Shown piece by piece: positions 1 to 5,586 of a stretch of 6,818 nt of DNA (position 1 is its first letter; each line of letters opens with the position of its first letter). Location: contig JAADEN010000184.1 in assembly GCA_013153375.1 (NCBI GenBank), forward strand, positions 1-6,818. The letters are read 5' to 3'. The translations under genes and the position numbers were made by a program. The notes beneath the pieces are model-generated. The model had not been told where the DNA came from and did no database searches. It worked only from the letters and a program-made list of their open reading frames with translations. The stretch is from Chloroflexota bacterium (GTDB lineage Bacteria; Chloroflexota; Anaerolineae; Anaerolineales; DRMV01).

Positions 1-57
1 TTCTTCGGCCGGGAAACGCCCGTGGAACTGGATTTCTTGCAAGTGGAAAAAGCCTGA
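1..57 (+). CDS. nusG: Transcription termination/antitermination factor NusG, C-terminal end (partial)
   Basis: Only the last 18 codons and the TGA stop are in the window; the gene begins upstream. The visible tail reads FFGRETPVELDFLQVEKA, which matches the end of the NusG KOW domain, where a phenylalanine-Gly-Arg turn is followed by a PVEL-F-QVEK strand. NusG binds RNA polymerase and affects pausing, Rho-dependent termination and coupling to the ribosome. Its position just before rplK is the classic secE-nusG-rplK-rplA order, which supports the call independently. There is no terminator between nusG and rplK, so read-through into the ribosomal genes is likely. Confidence 0.93.
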   Translation, partial: FFGRETPVELDFLQVEKA

Positions 58-70
58 TTCGCTCAAAGTC

Positions 71-108
71 GGTGGGAGGGCGCGCTGCAGCGCGCCCGTC
101 CGACCACC
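71..108 (+). promoter_or_regulatory. rplK leader hairpin resembling the L1-binding site of 23S rRNA
   Basis: The 68-base gap between nusG and rplK folds into two stacked helices with an asymmetric internal loop. The outer helix is GGTGG (71-75) with CCACC (104-108). The internal loop is GA (76-77) against GTCCGA (98-103). The inner helix is GGGCGCGC (78-85) with GCGCGCCC (90-97), closed by TGCA. The 5' strand GGTGGGAGG is the same as the start of the L1 stalk (H76-H77) in E. coli 23S rRNA as I recall it, and the CCACC partner is also shared. L1 is known to repress the L11-L1 operon by binding such a mimic. The structure ends three bases before the rplK Shine-Dalgarno sequence (112-117), so a bound L1 would block ribosome loading. 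The 3' side of the internal loop is shorter than in rRNA, so binding is inferred. Confidence 0.72.
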
Positions 109-125
109 CTTGAGGAGAGAACATC

Positions 126-548
126 ATGAAGAAACTGAAGGCGGTTGTCAAACTGCAACTGGAGGCCGGGAAGGCCAACCCGGCCCCGCCCGTGGGTCCG
201 GCCCTGGCCCCCCACGGCGTCAACCTGATGGCGTTCTGCAAAGACTACAACGCCAAAACCAAGGACAAAATGGGCCAGATCATCCCCGTGGTGATTCAAA
301 TCTACACCGACGGGTCCTTCACCTTCCAACTCAAGACCCCGCCGGCCTCGTTCTTACTCAAGAAGGCCGCGGGCGTCGAAAAGGGCGCCGCGAACCCGCC
401 CAAGGAGATCGTGGGCCGGGTGACCCGCCAGCAAATCCGCGAGATCGCGGAGATCAAAAAGCCCGACATGAACACCGACGACATCGAAGCCATCATGCGC
501 CAGATCGAAGGCACGGCCCGCAACATGGGAATCGAGGTCGTGGACTGA
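126..548 (+). CDS. rplK: 50S ribosomal protein L11
   Basis: A 140-residue L11, about the normal length (E. coli has 142). It binds the GTPase-associated region of 23S rRNA at the base of the L7/L12 stalk and helps elongation factors act. The N-terminal domain (about 1-70) carries the proline-rich family motif PPVGPAL at 21-27, followed by HGVN and FCK-YNAKT. The C-terminal rRNA-binding domain (about 76-140) ends with the typical EGTARNMGIEVV. The start is fixed by GAGGAG at 112-117, eight bases before the ATG. The position often reading GQ in other bacteria is AP here (ALAPHGVN), a small variation that may be lineage-specific. It lies between nusG and rplA, with L1-type hairpins on both sides, so L1 probably controls it at translation. 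Confidence 0.98.
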   Translation: MKKLKAVVKLQLEAGKANPAPPVGPALAPHGVNLMAFCKDYNAKTKDKMGQIIPVVIQIYTDGSFTFQLKTPPASFLLKKAAGVEKGAANPPKEIVGRVTRQQIREIAEIKKPDMNTDDIEAIMRQIEGTARNMGIEVVD

Positions 549-558
549 TTCGCCATTC

Positions 559-590
559 GTGGGAGGGCGCGCCGCGCCCGCCAGCACCAC
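559..590 (+). promoter_or_regulatory. Second L1-type hairpin, before rplA
   Basis: The rplK-rplA spacer repeats the architecture of the rplK leader. GTGG (559-562) pairs with CCAC (587-590). A GA/GCCAGCA internal loop follows, then GGGCGC (565-570) with GCGCCC (574-579) and a three-base loop. The 14-base string GTGGGAGGGCGCGC occurs in both spacers. The lower helix ends directly against the rplA Shine-Dalgarno sequence AGGAGG (591-596), so occupancy by L1 should block rplA initiation. The outer helix is only four pairs and the 3' loop strand differs from the first copy, so this may be a weaker site or a spacer hairpin with another job. Confidence 0.55.
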
Positions 591-603
591 AGGAGGTTTC
601 ATC

Positions 604-1320
604 ATGCCCAAGCGTGGAAAGAAGTACTTAGAAGCCCTCAAGAAGATCGACCGCAACAAACTGTACTCGCCCGAAGAGGCCATCCGCCTGGTGAAGGATG
701 TGGCCTACACCAACTTCGACGCCACCGTCGAGGCCCACTTCCGCCTGGGGGTGGACCCGCGGCACGCGGACCAGCAGGTGCGCGGCGTGGTCAGCCTGCC
801 CCACGGCACGGGCAAGCAGGTGCGCGTGCTGGTCTTCGCCCAGGGCGAGGCCGCGCAGAAAGCGCGCGAAGCCGGCGCGGACTATGTGGCCGACAGCGAC
901 GAGTGGATCAAGAAGATCCAGAACGGCTGGCTCGACTTCGACATTGCCATCGCCACCCCCGACATGATGCCCAAAGTCGGGCGCCTGGGGCGCATCCTGG
1001 GCCCCCGGGGCTTGATGCCCAGCCCCAAGTCGGGCACGGTGGTCAAGCCCGAAGACCTGCCGCGGGTCATCAAAGAGGTCAAGGCCGGTCGGGTGGAGTA
1101 TCGGGTGGACCGCACGGGCAACCTGCATGTGCCCATCGGCAAAGTCTCCTTCACCGACCAGCAACTGTACGAAAACCTGGCCGCGCTGGTGGACGCGGTC
1201 AAGAAGGCCCGCCCGGCCAGCCTCAAGGGCACCTACATCAAGCGCCTGACCCTGGCCCCCACCATGGGCCCCGGCGTCAAGGTGGATGTCAACAAGGCCC
1301 TCAACATGAGCGTGGACTGA
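604..1320 (+). CDS. rplA: 50S ribosomal protein L1
   Basis: A 238-residue L1, normal length for bacteria. It forms the mobile L1 stalk that helps release deacylated tRNA from the E site, and in many bacteria it represses its own operon. Domain I is made from both ends (about 1-68 and 160-238) and the inserted domain II spans about 69-159. The family signature VGRLGRILGPRGLMPSPKSG lies at residues 125-144, and the C-terminal TMGPGVKVDVN segment is also typical. An in-frame GTG at 559 would add 15 residues, but it lies in the upstream hairpin. AGGAGG at 591-596, seven bases before the ATG at 604, and the standard MPKRGKKY opening fix the start at 604. A terminator follows at once, so rplJ and rplL are not in this operon. 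Confidence 0.98.
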   Translation: MPKRGKKYLEALKKIDRNKLYSPEEAIRLVKDVAYTNFDATVEAHFRLGVDPRHADQQVRGVVSLPHGTGKQVRVLVFAQGEAAQKAREAGADYVADSDEWIKKIQNGWLDFDIAIATPDMMPKVGRLGRILGPRGLMPSPKSGTVVKPEDLPRVIKEVKAGRVEYRVDRTGNLHVPIGKVSFTDQQLYENLAALVDAVKKARPASLKGTYIKRLTLAPTMGPGVKVDVNKALNMSVD

Positions 1321-1347
1321 CCCGTTTTGGGGGACGGACAAAAATTT

Positions 1348-1381
1348 GGGCCCTGCCTGTGGTGGCAGGGCCCTCGCTTTT
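1348..1381 (+). terminator. Intrinsic terminator after rplA, probably bidirectional
   Basis: A perfect 10-bp GC-rich stem, GGGCCCTGCC (1348-1357) with GGCAGGGCCC (1364-1373), encloses the six-base loop TGTGGT. On the + strand it is followed by TCGCTTTT (1374-1381). On the - strand the stem is followed by AAATTTTTGT (complement of 1338-1347), so it can also end transcription of the convergent protease operon, whose last stop codon is at 1397-1399. It lies 27 bases after the rplA stop and closes the nusG-rplK-rplA unit. Confidence 0.9.
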
Positions 1382-1396
1382 CCACGCCCCGGACGA

Positions 1397-2275
1397 TTAG
1401 AAGCGCGGGCCGAAGACGCTGCGCAACGCCCGAGCCTTGGTTCCCGATTTGGCCCCGTTGTTCTGCCCCCCATACGGCGAGGGGATGTACTGCACCGAGG
1501 GGCGGCGCTGCGTGGCCTGGGGATACAGGGCCATCAACTGATAGACCTCGCGCGGCATGTCCGTGGACACATTGAGCCCGAAGCCCCGCGCCTCGTCCAC
1601 GAAGATGGGGTAGTCGTGGGTCCAGGTGCCCGTGGCCAACTTGTGCGCCACGGCCTTGGCCTGTTCCTCGTCCATCTTGTCCTTCAGCAGGCCGTACACG
1701 AAGGTCTCCACCTGCTGGATGGCCTTGCGGCTGACATCGGCCAGAATCAGCGTCTGGTCGTCCATGTCTTTGGGCTCTTTCTTGTCCAGCACGCTGAGCA
1801 CCGACGCGGCGGGGTATTGCCCCAACTGGGGATCCACCGGGCCCAGCACCGCGTTCTCGTCCATGATGATTTCGTCCGCGGCCAGCGCGATGAGGGTGCC
1901 GCCCGACATGGCGTAGTGGGGCACGAACACGGTCACCTTGGCCGGATGGTTCTTCAGGGCCCGCGCGATCTGGCCGGCGGCCAGCACCAGGCCGCCCGGC
2001 GTGTGCAAGATCAGGTCAATGGGCACATCGTCGTCGGTCAGTTTGATGGCCCGCAAGATCTCCTCCGAATCGTGGATGTCGATGTAGCGCGCCAGGGGGA
2101 TGCCGAAGAAGGAAATGGTCTCCTGGCGGTGGATCATGAGGATGACCCGGCTCTTGCGTTTGCGCTCCAACTGGCGCATGAGCCGAAAGCGGGCCGTCTC
2201 CAGCATGCGCTGGCGCAAAATGGGTTGCAGCGACGAGATCAGAAAGATGAGCCAGAACAGATCCATGAAGGTCAT
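1397..2275 (-). CDS. Membrane-anchored Clp-fold serine protease, SDH/SppA-like
   Basis: A 292-residue protein of the ClpP/crotonase-fold protease class, closest as I recall to the SDH proteinase family (Pfam SDH_protease), distant kin of SppA signal peptide peptidase. A short hydrophobic stretch at residues 6-17 should anchor it to the membrane. The core shows HTPGG (91-95, oxyanion-hole type loop) and YAMSGGTLIALAADEI (121-136), with Ser124 the likely nucleophile. GPVDPQLGQYPA (145-156) and TWTHDYPI (217-224) are also family-typical; which residue acts as general base is not settled by eye. The last ~35 residues look disordered and basic. The start is chosen from GGGAGG (complement of 2285-2290), nine bases upstream; a second ATG at 2266 is less well placed. 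It follows the rhomboid gene by 26 bp, so the two are probably co-transcribed. Confidence 0.86.
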   Translation of the reverse strand: MTFMDLFWLIFLISSLQPILRQRMLETARFRLMRQLERKRKSRVILMIHRQETISFFGIPLARYIDIHDSEEILRAIKLTDDDVPIDLILHTPGGLVLAAGQIARALKNHPAKVTVFVPHYAMSGGTLIALAADEIIMDENAVLGPVDPQLGQYPAASVLSVLDKKEPKDMDDQTLILADVSRKAIQQVETFVYGLLKDKMDEEQAKAVAHKLATGTWTHDYPIFVDEARGFGLNVSTDMPREVYQLMALYPQATQRRPSVQYIPSPYGGQNNGAKSGTKARALRSVFGPRF

Positions 2276-2301
2276 GGTGGTTCGCCTCCCAAAAGCGAGA
2301 T

Positions 2302-3006
2302 TTACCAGGGCCAGAACTCGTCAGGATACCAACGCGGGGCGCGGTCCGCGGGCGCGAAAGCCCGGGCGAAGAGCAGGCCGAAGAGGAAGCCGCCGATGTG
2401 GGCCCACCAGGCCACGCCGCCGCCCTGCATCCCTTGCGGCAGGGCCAGCGAGAACAGGCCCGAATAGAACTGCGAGAAGAACCACAGCCCCAGGTACAGC
2501 ACCGCAGGGATGTCGATGTAATAGCCGAAGAACAAGAACACGGGCACCCAGGTGATGACCCGCGCTTGCGGATAGAACAGGAAGTACGCGCCCAGCACGC
2601 CCGAAATCGCGCCGCTGGCGCCCACCATGGGCACCCGGCTCCAGGGGGTCAGCGCGCCCTGCAACAGCGCGGCCGCCAGCCCGCTCAGGATGTAGAAGAG
2701 CAAATACCGGCCCGGGCCCATGCGGTCTTCCACATTGTCGCCGAAGATATATAGCGCCCACATGTTGCTGATGAGATGGAACCAGCCGCCGTGCAGGAAC
2801 ATGCTGGTGAACAGGGTCACCAGGCCCCAGAGCACCTGGCCGCCGAACAAGCGCGCGGGCACGAAGCCCCAGGTCGTGATGAAGCGCTCCTGCAGCGCGG
2901 GAGGGAGCGAAGCCTCGTAGAAGAACACGACCACATTCAGCGCGATGAGGCTCCAGGTGACCAGCGGAAAGGTGCGCGACCGAACGGTGTCCTGTATCGG
3001 AATCAT
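2302..3006 (-). CDS. Rhomboid family intramembrane serine protease
   Basis: A 234-residue multi-pass membrane protein that should cut substrates inside or at the edge of the membrane. Rhomboid hallmarks are present in order: the HGGWFHLISNMWAL loop-helix (72-85) with His77 and Asn81, the GASGAISG motif with nucleophile Ser131, and WWAHIGGFLFG with the partner His203. About six membrane helices are visible (near 14-30, 57-71, 75-89, 101-118, 127-144 and 195-214), and an extra hydrophobic stretch at 151-180 may add one more. The C-terminus is short and polar apart from a tryptophan-rich end. The frame stays open far upstream, but GGGAG (complement of 3013-3017), six bases before the ATG at 3006, and the usual MIPIQDT-type opening fix the start. 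The upstream part overlaps the opposite gene and promoter. The substrate is unknown; the paired SDH-type protease downstream suggests successive proteolysis. Confidence 0.95.
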   Translation of the reverse strand: MIPIQDTVRSRTFPLVTWSLIALNVVVFFYEASLPPALQERFITTWGFVPARLFGGQVLWGLVTLFTSMFLHGGWFHLISNMWALYIFGDNVEDRMGPGRYLLFYILSGLAAALLQGALTPWSRVPMVGASGAISGVLGAYFLFYPQARVITWVPVFLFFGYYIDIPAVLYLGLWFFSQFYSGLFSLALPQGMQGGGVAWWAHIGGFLFGLLFARAFAPADRAPRWYPDEFWPW

Positions 3007-3059
3007 GGCCTTCTCCCGGGCAAAGGGTCGGGGCCGAACCGCGCGCTCGGCCTGCGGGA

Positions 3060-3065
3060 AGTATA
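3060..3065 (-). promoter_or_regulatory. -10 box for the rhomboid-protease operon
   Basis: Read on the - strand this is TATACT, a near-consensus sigma-70 type -10 hexamer. The predicted start of transcription near 3053 leaves about 46 untranslated bases before the rhomboid ATG. The -35 region at 17-bp spacing reads ACAACA, a poor match to TTGACA. AT-rich sequence is rare in this GC-rich window, which makes the box stand out. Confidence 0.6.
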
Positions 3066-3087
3066 GCACAAGCCTGTTAGCGTGTTG

Positions 3088-3093
3088 TATAAT
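3088..3093 (+). promoter_or_regulatory. -10 box for the SerK-like gene, ruvX and mltG
   Basis: A perfect TATAAT hexamer, 31 bases before the ATG at 3124. Transcription would start near 3100, leaving a short leader of about 24 bases that contains the GAGG ribosome binding site (3111-3114). The -35 region (around 3064-3070, TAGCACA) is weak. This box sits back to back with the - strand box at 3060-3065, so the two promoters share about 35 bp and may compete or share a regulator. Confidence 0.68.
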
Positions 3094-3123
3094 TCCCGCG
3101 GATTTTGTCCGAGGTGCATCATC

Positions 3124-3960
3124 ATGGAGTTCGTCTTGCCCACCCTGCGCATCGTGCCCACCGAGCGCCTCATCCCCCACGAGCACGCGGACGAGTCGCG
3201 CACGCACCCGCTGATTCGGCGCATCCGCGCCGCGGGCGTGTTCCGCGACCCGCCCGTGGTCATGCCTTTTCCGCAGGACCCCACCCGCTACCTGGTGCTC
3301 GACGGCGCGAACCGCACCGCGGCCTGCCGCCTCATGGGTCTGCCCCACGCGCTGGTGCAGGTGGTGGAACCCGACGCGGGCGCGGTGCAGGTCTTCTCGT
3401 GGAACCATGTGGTGTGGGGCCTGGACCCCGACGCGCTGCGCGCGGAGGTGGAAGGGGCCCTGGGCCGGGGCCTGGAGCCCCTCGACTACCCCGAAGCCGA
3501 AGCCCGTCTCGACGCGCAGGAGGCGCTTCTGCTGCTGGCCCTGCCCAACGGCCAGTACCTGTGGGCCCCGCGACGCAATCTGGACCTGGTGGCCTGGCTG
3601 CAGGAACTCTCGTGGGTCGTCGAAGCCTACCTGCGCCGCGGGCATGTGGACCGCACCGGCCTGCGCCGCACCGAAGAGGTCTCCCGCTCCTACCCCCGCT
3701 GGGCCGGGCTGGTGCTCTTCCCGCGCTTTCAAGTGCAGCAGGTCCTGGAGGTGGCCTGGCAGGGGTACAAATTCCCCGCGGGGCTGACCCGCTTCAAGAT
3801 CACGCCGCGGGCCCTGCGCCTGCCCTATCCGCTGGAAGAACTGGCGGCCGAGCGTCCGCTGGAAGAGAAGAACCGCCGCTTGCAGGCCTGGCTGGCCGAG
3901 CGCCTGCGGGCCAAAGCCGTGCGTTTCTACGCCGAACCCACGGTGTTGTTCGACGAATGA
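3124..3960 (+). CDS. ParB/Srx-fold protein, possible free serine kinase (SerK/SbnI-like)
   Basis: A 278-residue soluble protein. The N-terminal ~95 residues follow the ParB/sulfiredoxin fold: IPHE (17-20), GVFRDPPVV (38-46), YLVLDGANRTAACRLMG (56-72) and VQVFSWN (88-94). As I recall Thermococcus SerK (ADP-dependent) and staphylococcal SbnI (ATP-dependent), both make O-phospho-L-serine from free serine and have the same block order. SerK's catalytic Glu30 (PHE) and Asp69 (VDG) line up with Glu20 and Asp60 here. Near the C-terminus, PAGLTRFKITPRALRLPYPLEEL (218-240) resembles the SerK end, including its TR pair. The protein is somewhat longer than SerK or SbnI. An upstream in-frame GTG at 3082 overlaps the -10 box; GAGG at 3111-3114 supports 3124. 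Its stop overlaps the ruvX start (ATGA). No cysteine or siderophore gene is nearby, so the activity is inference; it could be another ParB-fold nucleotide-binding enzyme. Confidence 0.66.
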   Translation: MEFVLPTLRIVPTERLIPHEHADESRTHPLIRRIRAAGVFRDPPVVMPFPQDPTRYLVLDGANRTAACRLMGLPHALVQVVEPDAGAVQVFSWNHVVWGLDPDALRAEVEGALGRGLEPLDYPEAEARLDAQEALLLLALPNGQYLWAPRRNLDLVAWLQELSWVVEAYLRRGHVDRTGLRRTEEVSRSYPRWAGLVLFPRFQVQQVLEVAWQGYKFPAGLTRFKITPRALRLPYPLEELAAERPLEEKNRRLQAWLAERLRAKAVRFYAEPTVLFDE

Positions 3961-4433
3961 GCGACCCGTCTCCCACCCGTTATCTGGCCGTGGACCCCGG
4001 GGAAAAGTACCTGGGCCTGGCCGTGAGCGACCCCACGGGGCGTCTGGCCCGCCCGCTGCGGGTGTTGCGCCACCGCTCCCAGCGGGAGGACGCGGCGGCC
4101 ATCGCGCAGGTGGCCCGGGAAGTGGGCGCGGGCGTCATCGTGGTGGGCGTGGCCACCGATGTGGACGGGCAGCCCACCACTTTGCAGGCCCGGCGGGCCC
4201 GCAACCTGGCCCGGCACCTGCGGCGGGTCAGCGGCCTGCCCGTGGTGCTGTGGGACGAAACGGGCACCACCCAGGCCGCGCGCGCGGTGTGGGCCCAAAC
4301 CCGTCGTCGCCGCCGAGCCCAGGAGCGGCCCGACGCGGCCGCGGCCGCGCTGCTGTTGCAGTCCTACCTGAACGCGCAACATCCGCCGCCCGAGCCCGAT
4401 CTGCCCCCGCCCGAGGATGTGCCGTGGCCGTGA
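3957..4433 (+). CDS. ruvX: Putative pre-16S rRNA nuclease / Holliday junction resolvase-like RuvX (YqgF)
   Basis: A 158-residue protein with the RNase H-like fold of YqgF, which processes the 5' end of 16S rRNA and has also been proposed to act on Holliday junctions. The first acidic site is LAVDPGEKYLGLAVSD (10-25) with Asp13. IVVGVATDVDGQPT (61-74) is the conserved central strand and loop, WDETGTTQAA (99-108) holds the second acidic pair, and ERPDAAAAALLLQSYL (123-138) gives Asp126. The usual DER-TT motif is DETGTT here, so the Arg is missing; I believe this is common in Chloroflexota relatives. A run of five arginines (116-120) lies in the flexible loop and the last 16 residues are proline-rich. 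The start is the ATG overlapping the previous stop by four bases, implying coupled translation. Confidence 0.9.
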   Translation: MSDPSPTRYLAVDPGEKYLGLAVSDPTGRLARPLRVLRHRSQREDAAAIAQVAREVGAGVIVVGVATDVDGQPTTLQARRARNLARHLRRVSGLPVVLWDETGTTQAARAVWAQTRRRRRAQERPDAAAAALLLQSYLNAQHPPPEPDLPPPEDVPWP

Positions 4434-5548
4434 CCTCCCGAGGACGCGCCTGGGGCTGCGGCCTGTTCCTGTTCGGGCTGCTGGCCGCGGCCTTCGTATT
4501 CACCGTGCTGCTGCCCGCCTGGGCCTTGCGCACCTTCGGCCCGCCCGCGCCCCATTGGTCCATGCCCCAGGTGTGGCGTCTGAGCGCGCAGTTGGCCTGG
4601 TACGCGCCTGCGTTGACCCGCGCCGCGGCCCCTGACGGCCCCGCGGTGGCCTTCGAGGTGCAGCCCGGCGAGCCCGTGGACGCCATCCTGGCCCGTTTGC
4701 AGGCCGCGGGGCTGGTGCGCAACCCGGCCGCGCTGCGGGTGTATCTGCTCTACACGGGCGGCGATCGGGGCCTGCAAACCGGGCAGTTCCCCCTGAGCCC
4801 GAGCATGACGCCCATCGAGATCGCGGCCGCGCTGCAGGTGCCGCGGCCCACCGAGGCCAAGTTGGGCGTGCTGCCCGGCTGGCGGCGGGAGGAGATCGCG
4901 GCCGCGCTGGCGTCCGCGGGCCTCACGGCCCTTTCCCCCGCGGACTTCTTGCGCGCCACCGACCGGGCCCTGCCCTACCCGGTGCCCTTCCCCGTGCCCG
5001 AAGACGCCAGCCTGGAGGGCTTCCTGTACCCCGGCGTGTACATCTTCCCCCGCGACGCCGGCGCGGAGGAGGTGGCCGAGGGCCTGGTGGCCGGCTTCAC
5101 GGCCCATTGGAACCCGGCCTGGGCGCGGGCCTGGGCCGCGCACGGCCTCACGCCCTATCAGGGCCTGATTCTGGCCTCCATCGTGCAGCGCGAGGCCGTG
5201 GTGCCCGACGAGATGCCCCGCATCGCGGCGGTGTTCCTCAACCGCCTGGCCGCGGGCATGCCCCTGGCCGCGGATCCCACGGTCCAGTACGCGCGGGGCT
5301 GGACGGGCACCACCTGGTGGAAGACGCCCCTCACGGCCGAGGATCTGCGCCTGCCGTCGCCGTACAACACCTATCTGCATCCCGGCCTGCCGCCGGGGCC
5401 CATCTGCAATCCCGAAGCGCGGGCGCTGCAAGCCGTGGCCGAGCCCGCAGGGGTGGACGACCTGTACTTTCGGGCCGCGTGCGACGGTTCGGGGCGGCAC
5501 CTCTTCGCCCGCACTTATCAAGAGCACTTGCAAAACGCGTGCCCGTGA
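4424..5548 (+). CDS. mltG: Endolytic murein transglycosylase MltG
   Basis: A 374-residue MltG (YceG-like). It cuts nascent peptidoglycan glycan strands and is thought to set their length by ending polymerisation. One membrane helix (about 12-34) places the rest outside. A LysM-like region follows (about 74-140), then the catalytic domain: LEGFLYPGVYIF (197-208), LASIVQREAVVPDEMPRIAAVFLNRL (250-275), DPTVQYA (284-290) and SPYNTYLHPGLPPGPICNP (312-330). Glu257 in QRE aligns with the catalytic Glu218 of E. coli MltG; the nearby Glu216 is replaced by Gln255. Two GTG starts are possible. GAGG at 4413-4416, seven bases before 4424, favours that one, giving a ten-base overlap with ruvX; the GTG at 4430 would give a four-base GTGA overlap. 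The tight join to ruvX suggests one transcript. Confidence 0.94.
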   Translation: MAVTSRGRAWGCGLFLFGLLAAAFVFTVLLPAWALRTFGPPAPHWSMPQVWRLSAQLAWYAPALTRAAAPDGPAVAFEVQPGEPVDAILARLQAAGLVRNPAALRVYLLYTGGDRGLQTGQFPLSPSMTPIEIAAALQVPRPTEAKLGVLPGWRREEIAAALASAGLTALSPADFLRATDRALPYPVPFPVPEDASLEGFLYPGVYIFPRDAGAEEVAEGLVAGFTAHWNPAWARAWAAHGLTPYQGLILASIVQREAVVPDEMPRIAAVFLNRLAAGMPLAADPTVQYARGWTGTTWWKTPLTAEDLRLPSPYNTYLHPGLPPGPICNPEARALQAVAEPAGVDDLYFRAACDGSGRHLFARTYQEHLQNACP

Positions 5549-5586
5549 GCGCGGGCTTCCCACGCGCCCGCCCTGCAGGAGCCGCC

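Noticed and set aside
78..97. Perfect 20-base palindrome as a terminator or operator
   Set aside because: No T-run follows it, and it lies inside a larger two-helix structure directly before the rplK ribosome binding site; an RNA regulatory element explains it better.
3007..3732. Long in-frame N-terminal extension of the rhomboid gene
   Set aside because: It runs antisense through the promoter region and the serK-like gene, has low-complexity composition, and a good ribosome binding site and standard opening lie at 3006.
3124..3960. Chromosome or plasmid partition protein ParB
   Set aside because: No helix-turn-helix DNA-binding domain, no parA neighbour and no parS-like sites seen; the residue pattern fits the SerK/SbnI branch of the fold better.
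4817..4909. Two identical 18-base copies (4817-4834 and 4892-4909) inside mltG
   Set aside because: Both encode EIAAAL in helices expected in the family; shared high-GC codon choice explains the identity without a repeat element.
4424..5548. MltG inactive because the usual EKE motif reads QRE
   Set aside because: Counting along E. coli MltG from memory puts the catalytic Glu218 at the second glutamate of the motif, which is kept here as Glu257.
4364..5563. Long - strand open frame opposite mltG
   Set aside because: Same reason: it mirrors a well-supported MltG gene, with biased composition and no family features.
5551..5571. Hairpin GCGGGC/GCCCGC between mltG and the EamA gene as a terminator
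   Set aside because: Only six pairs with a nine-base loop and no T-run; in such GC-rich DNA this is expected by chance.
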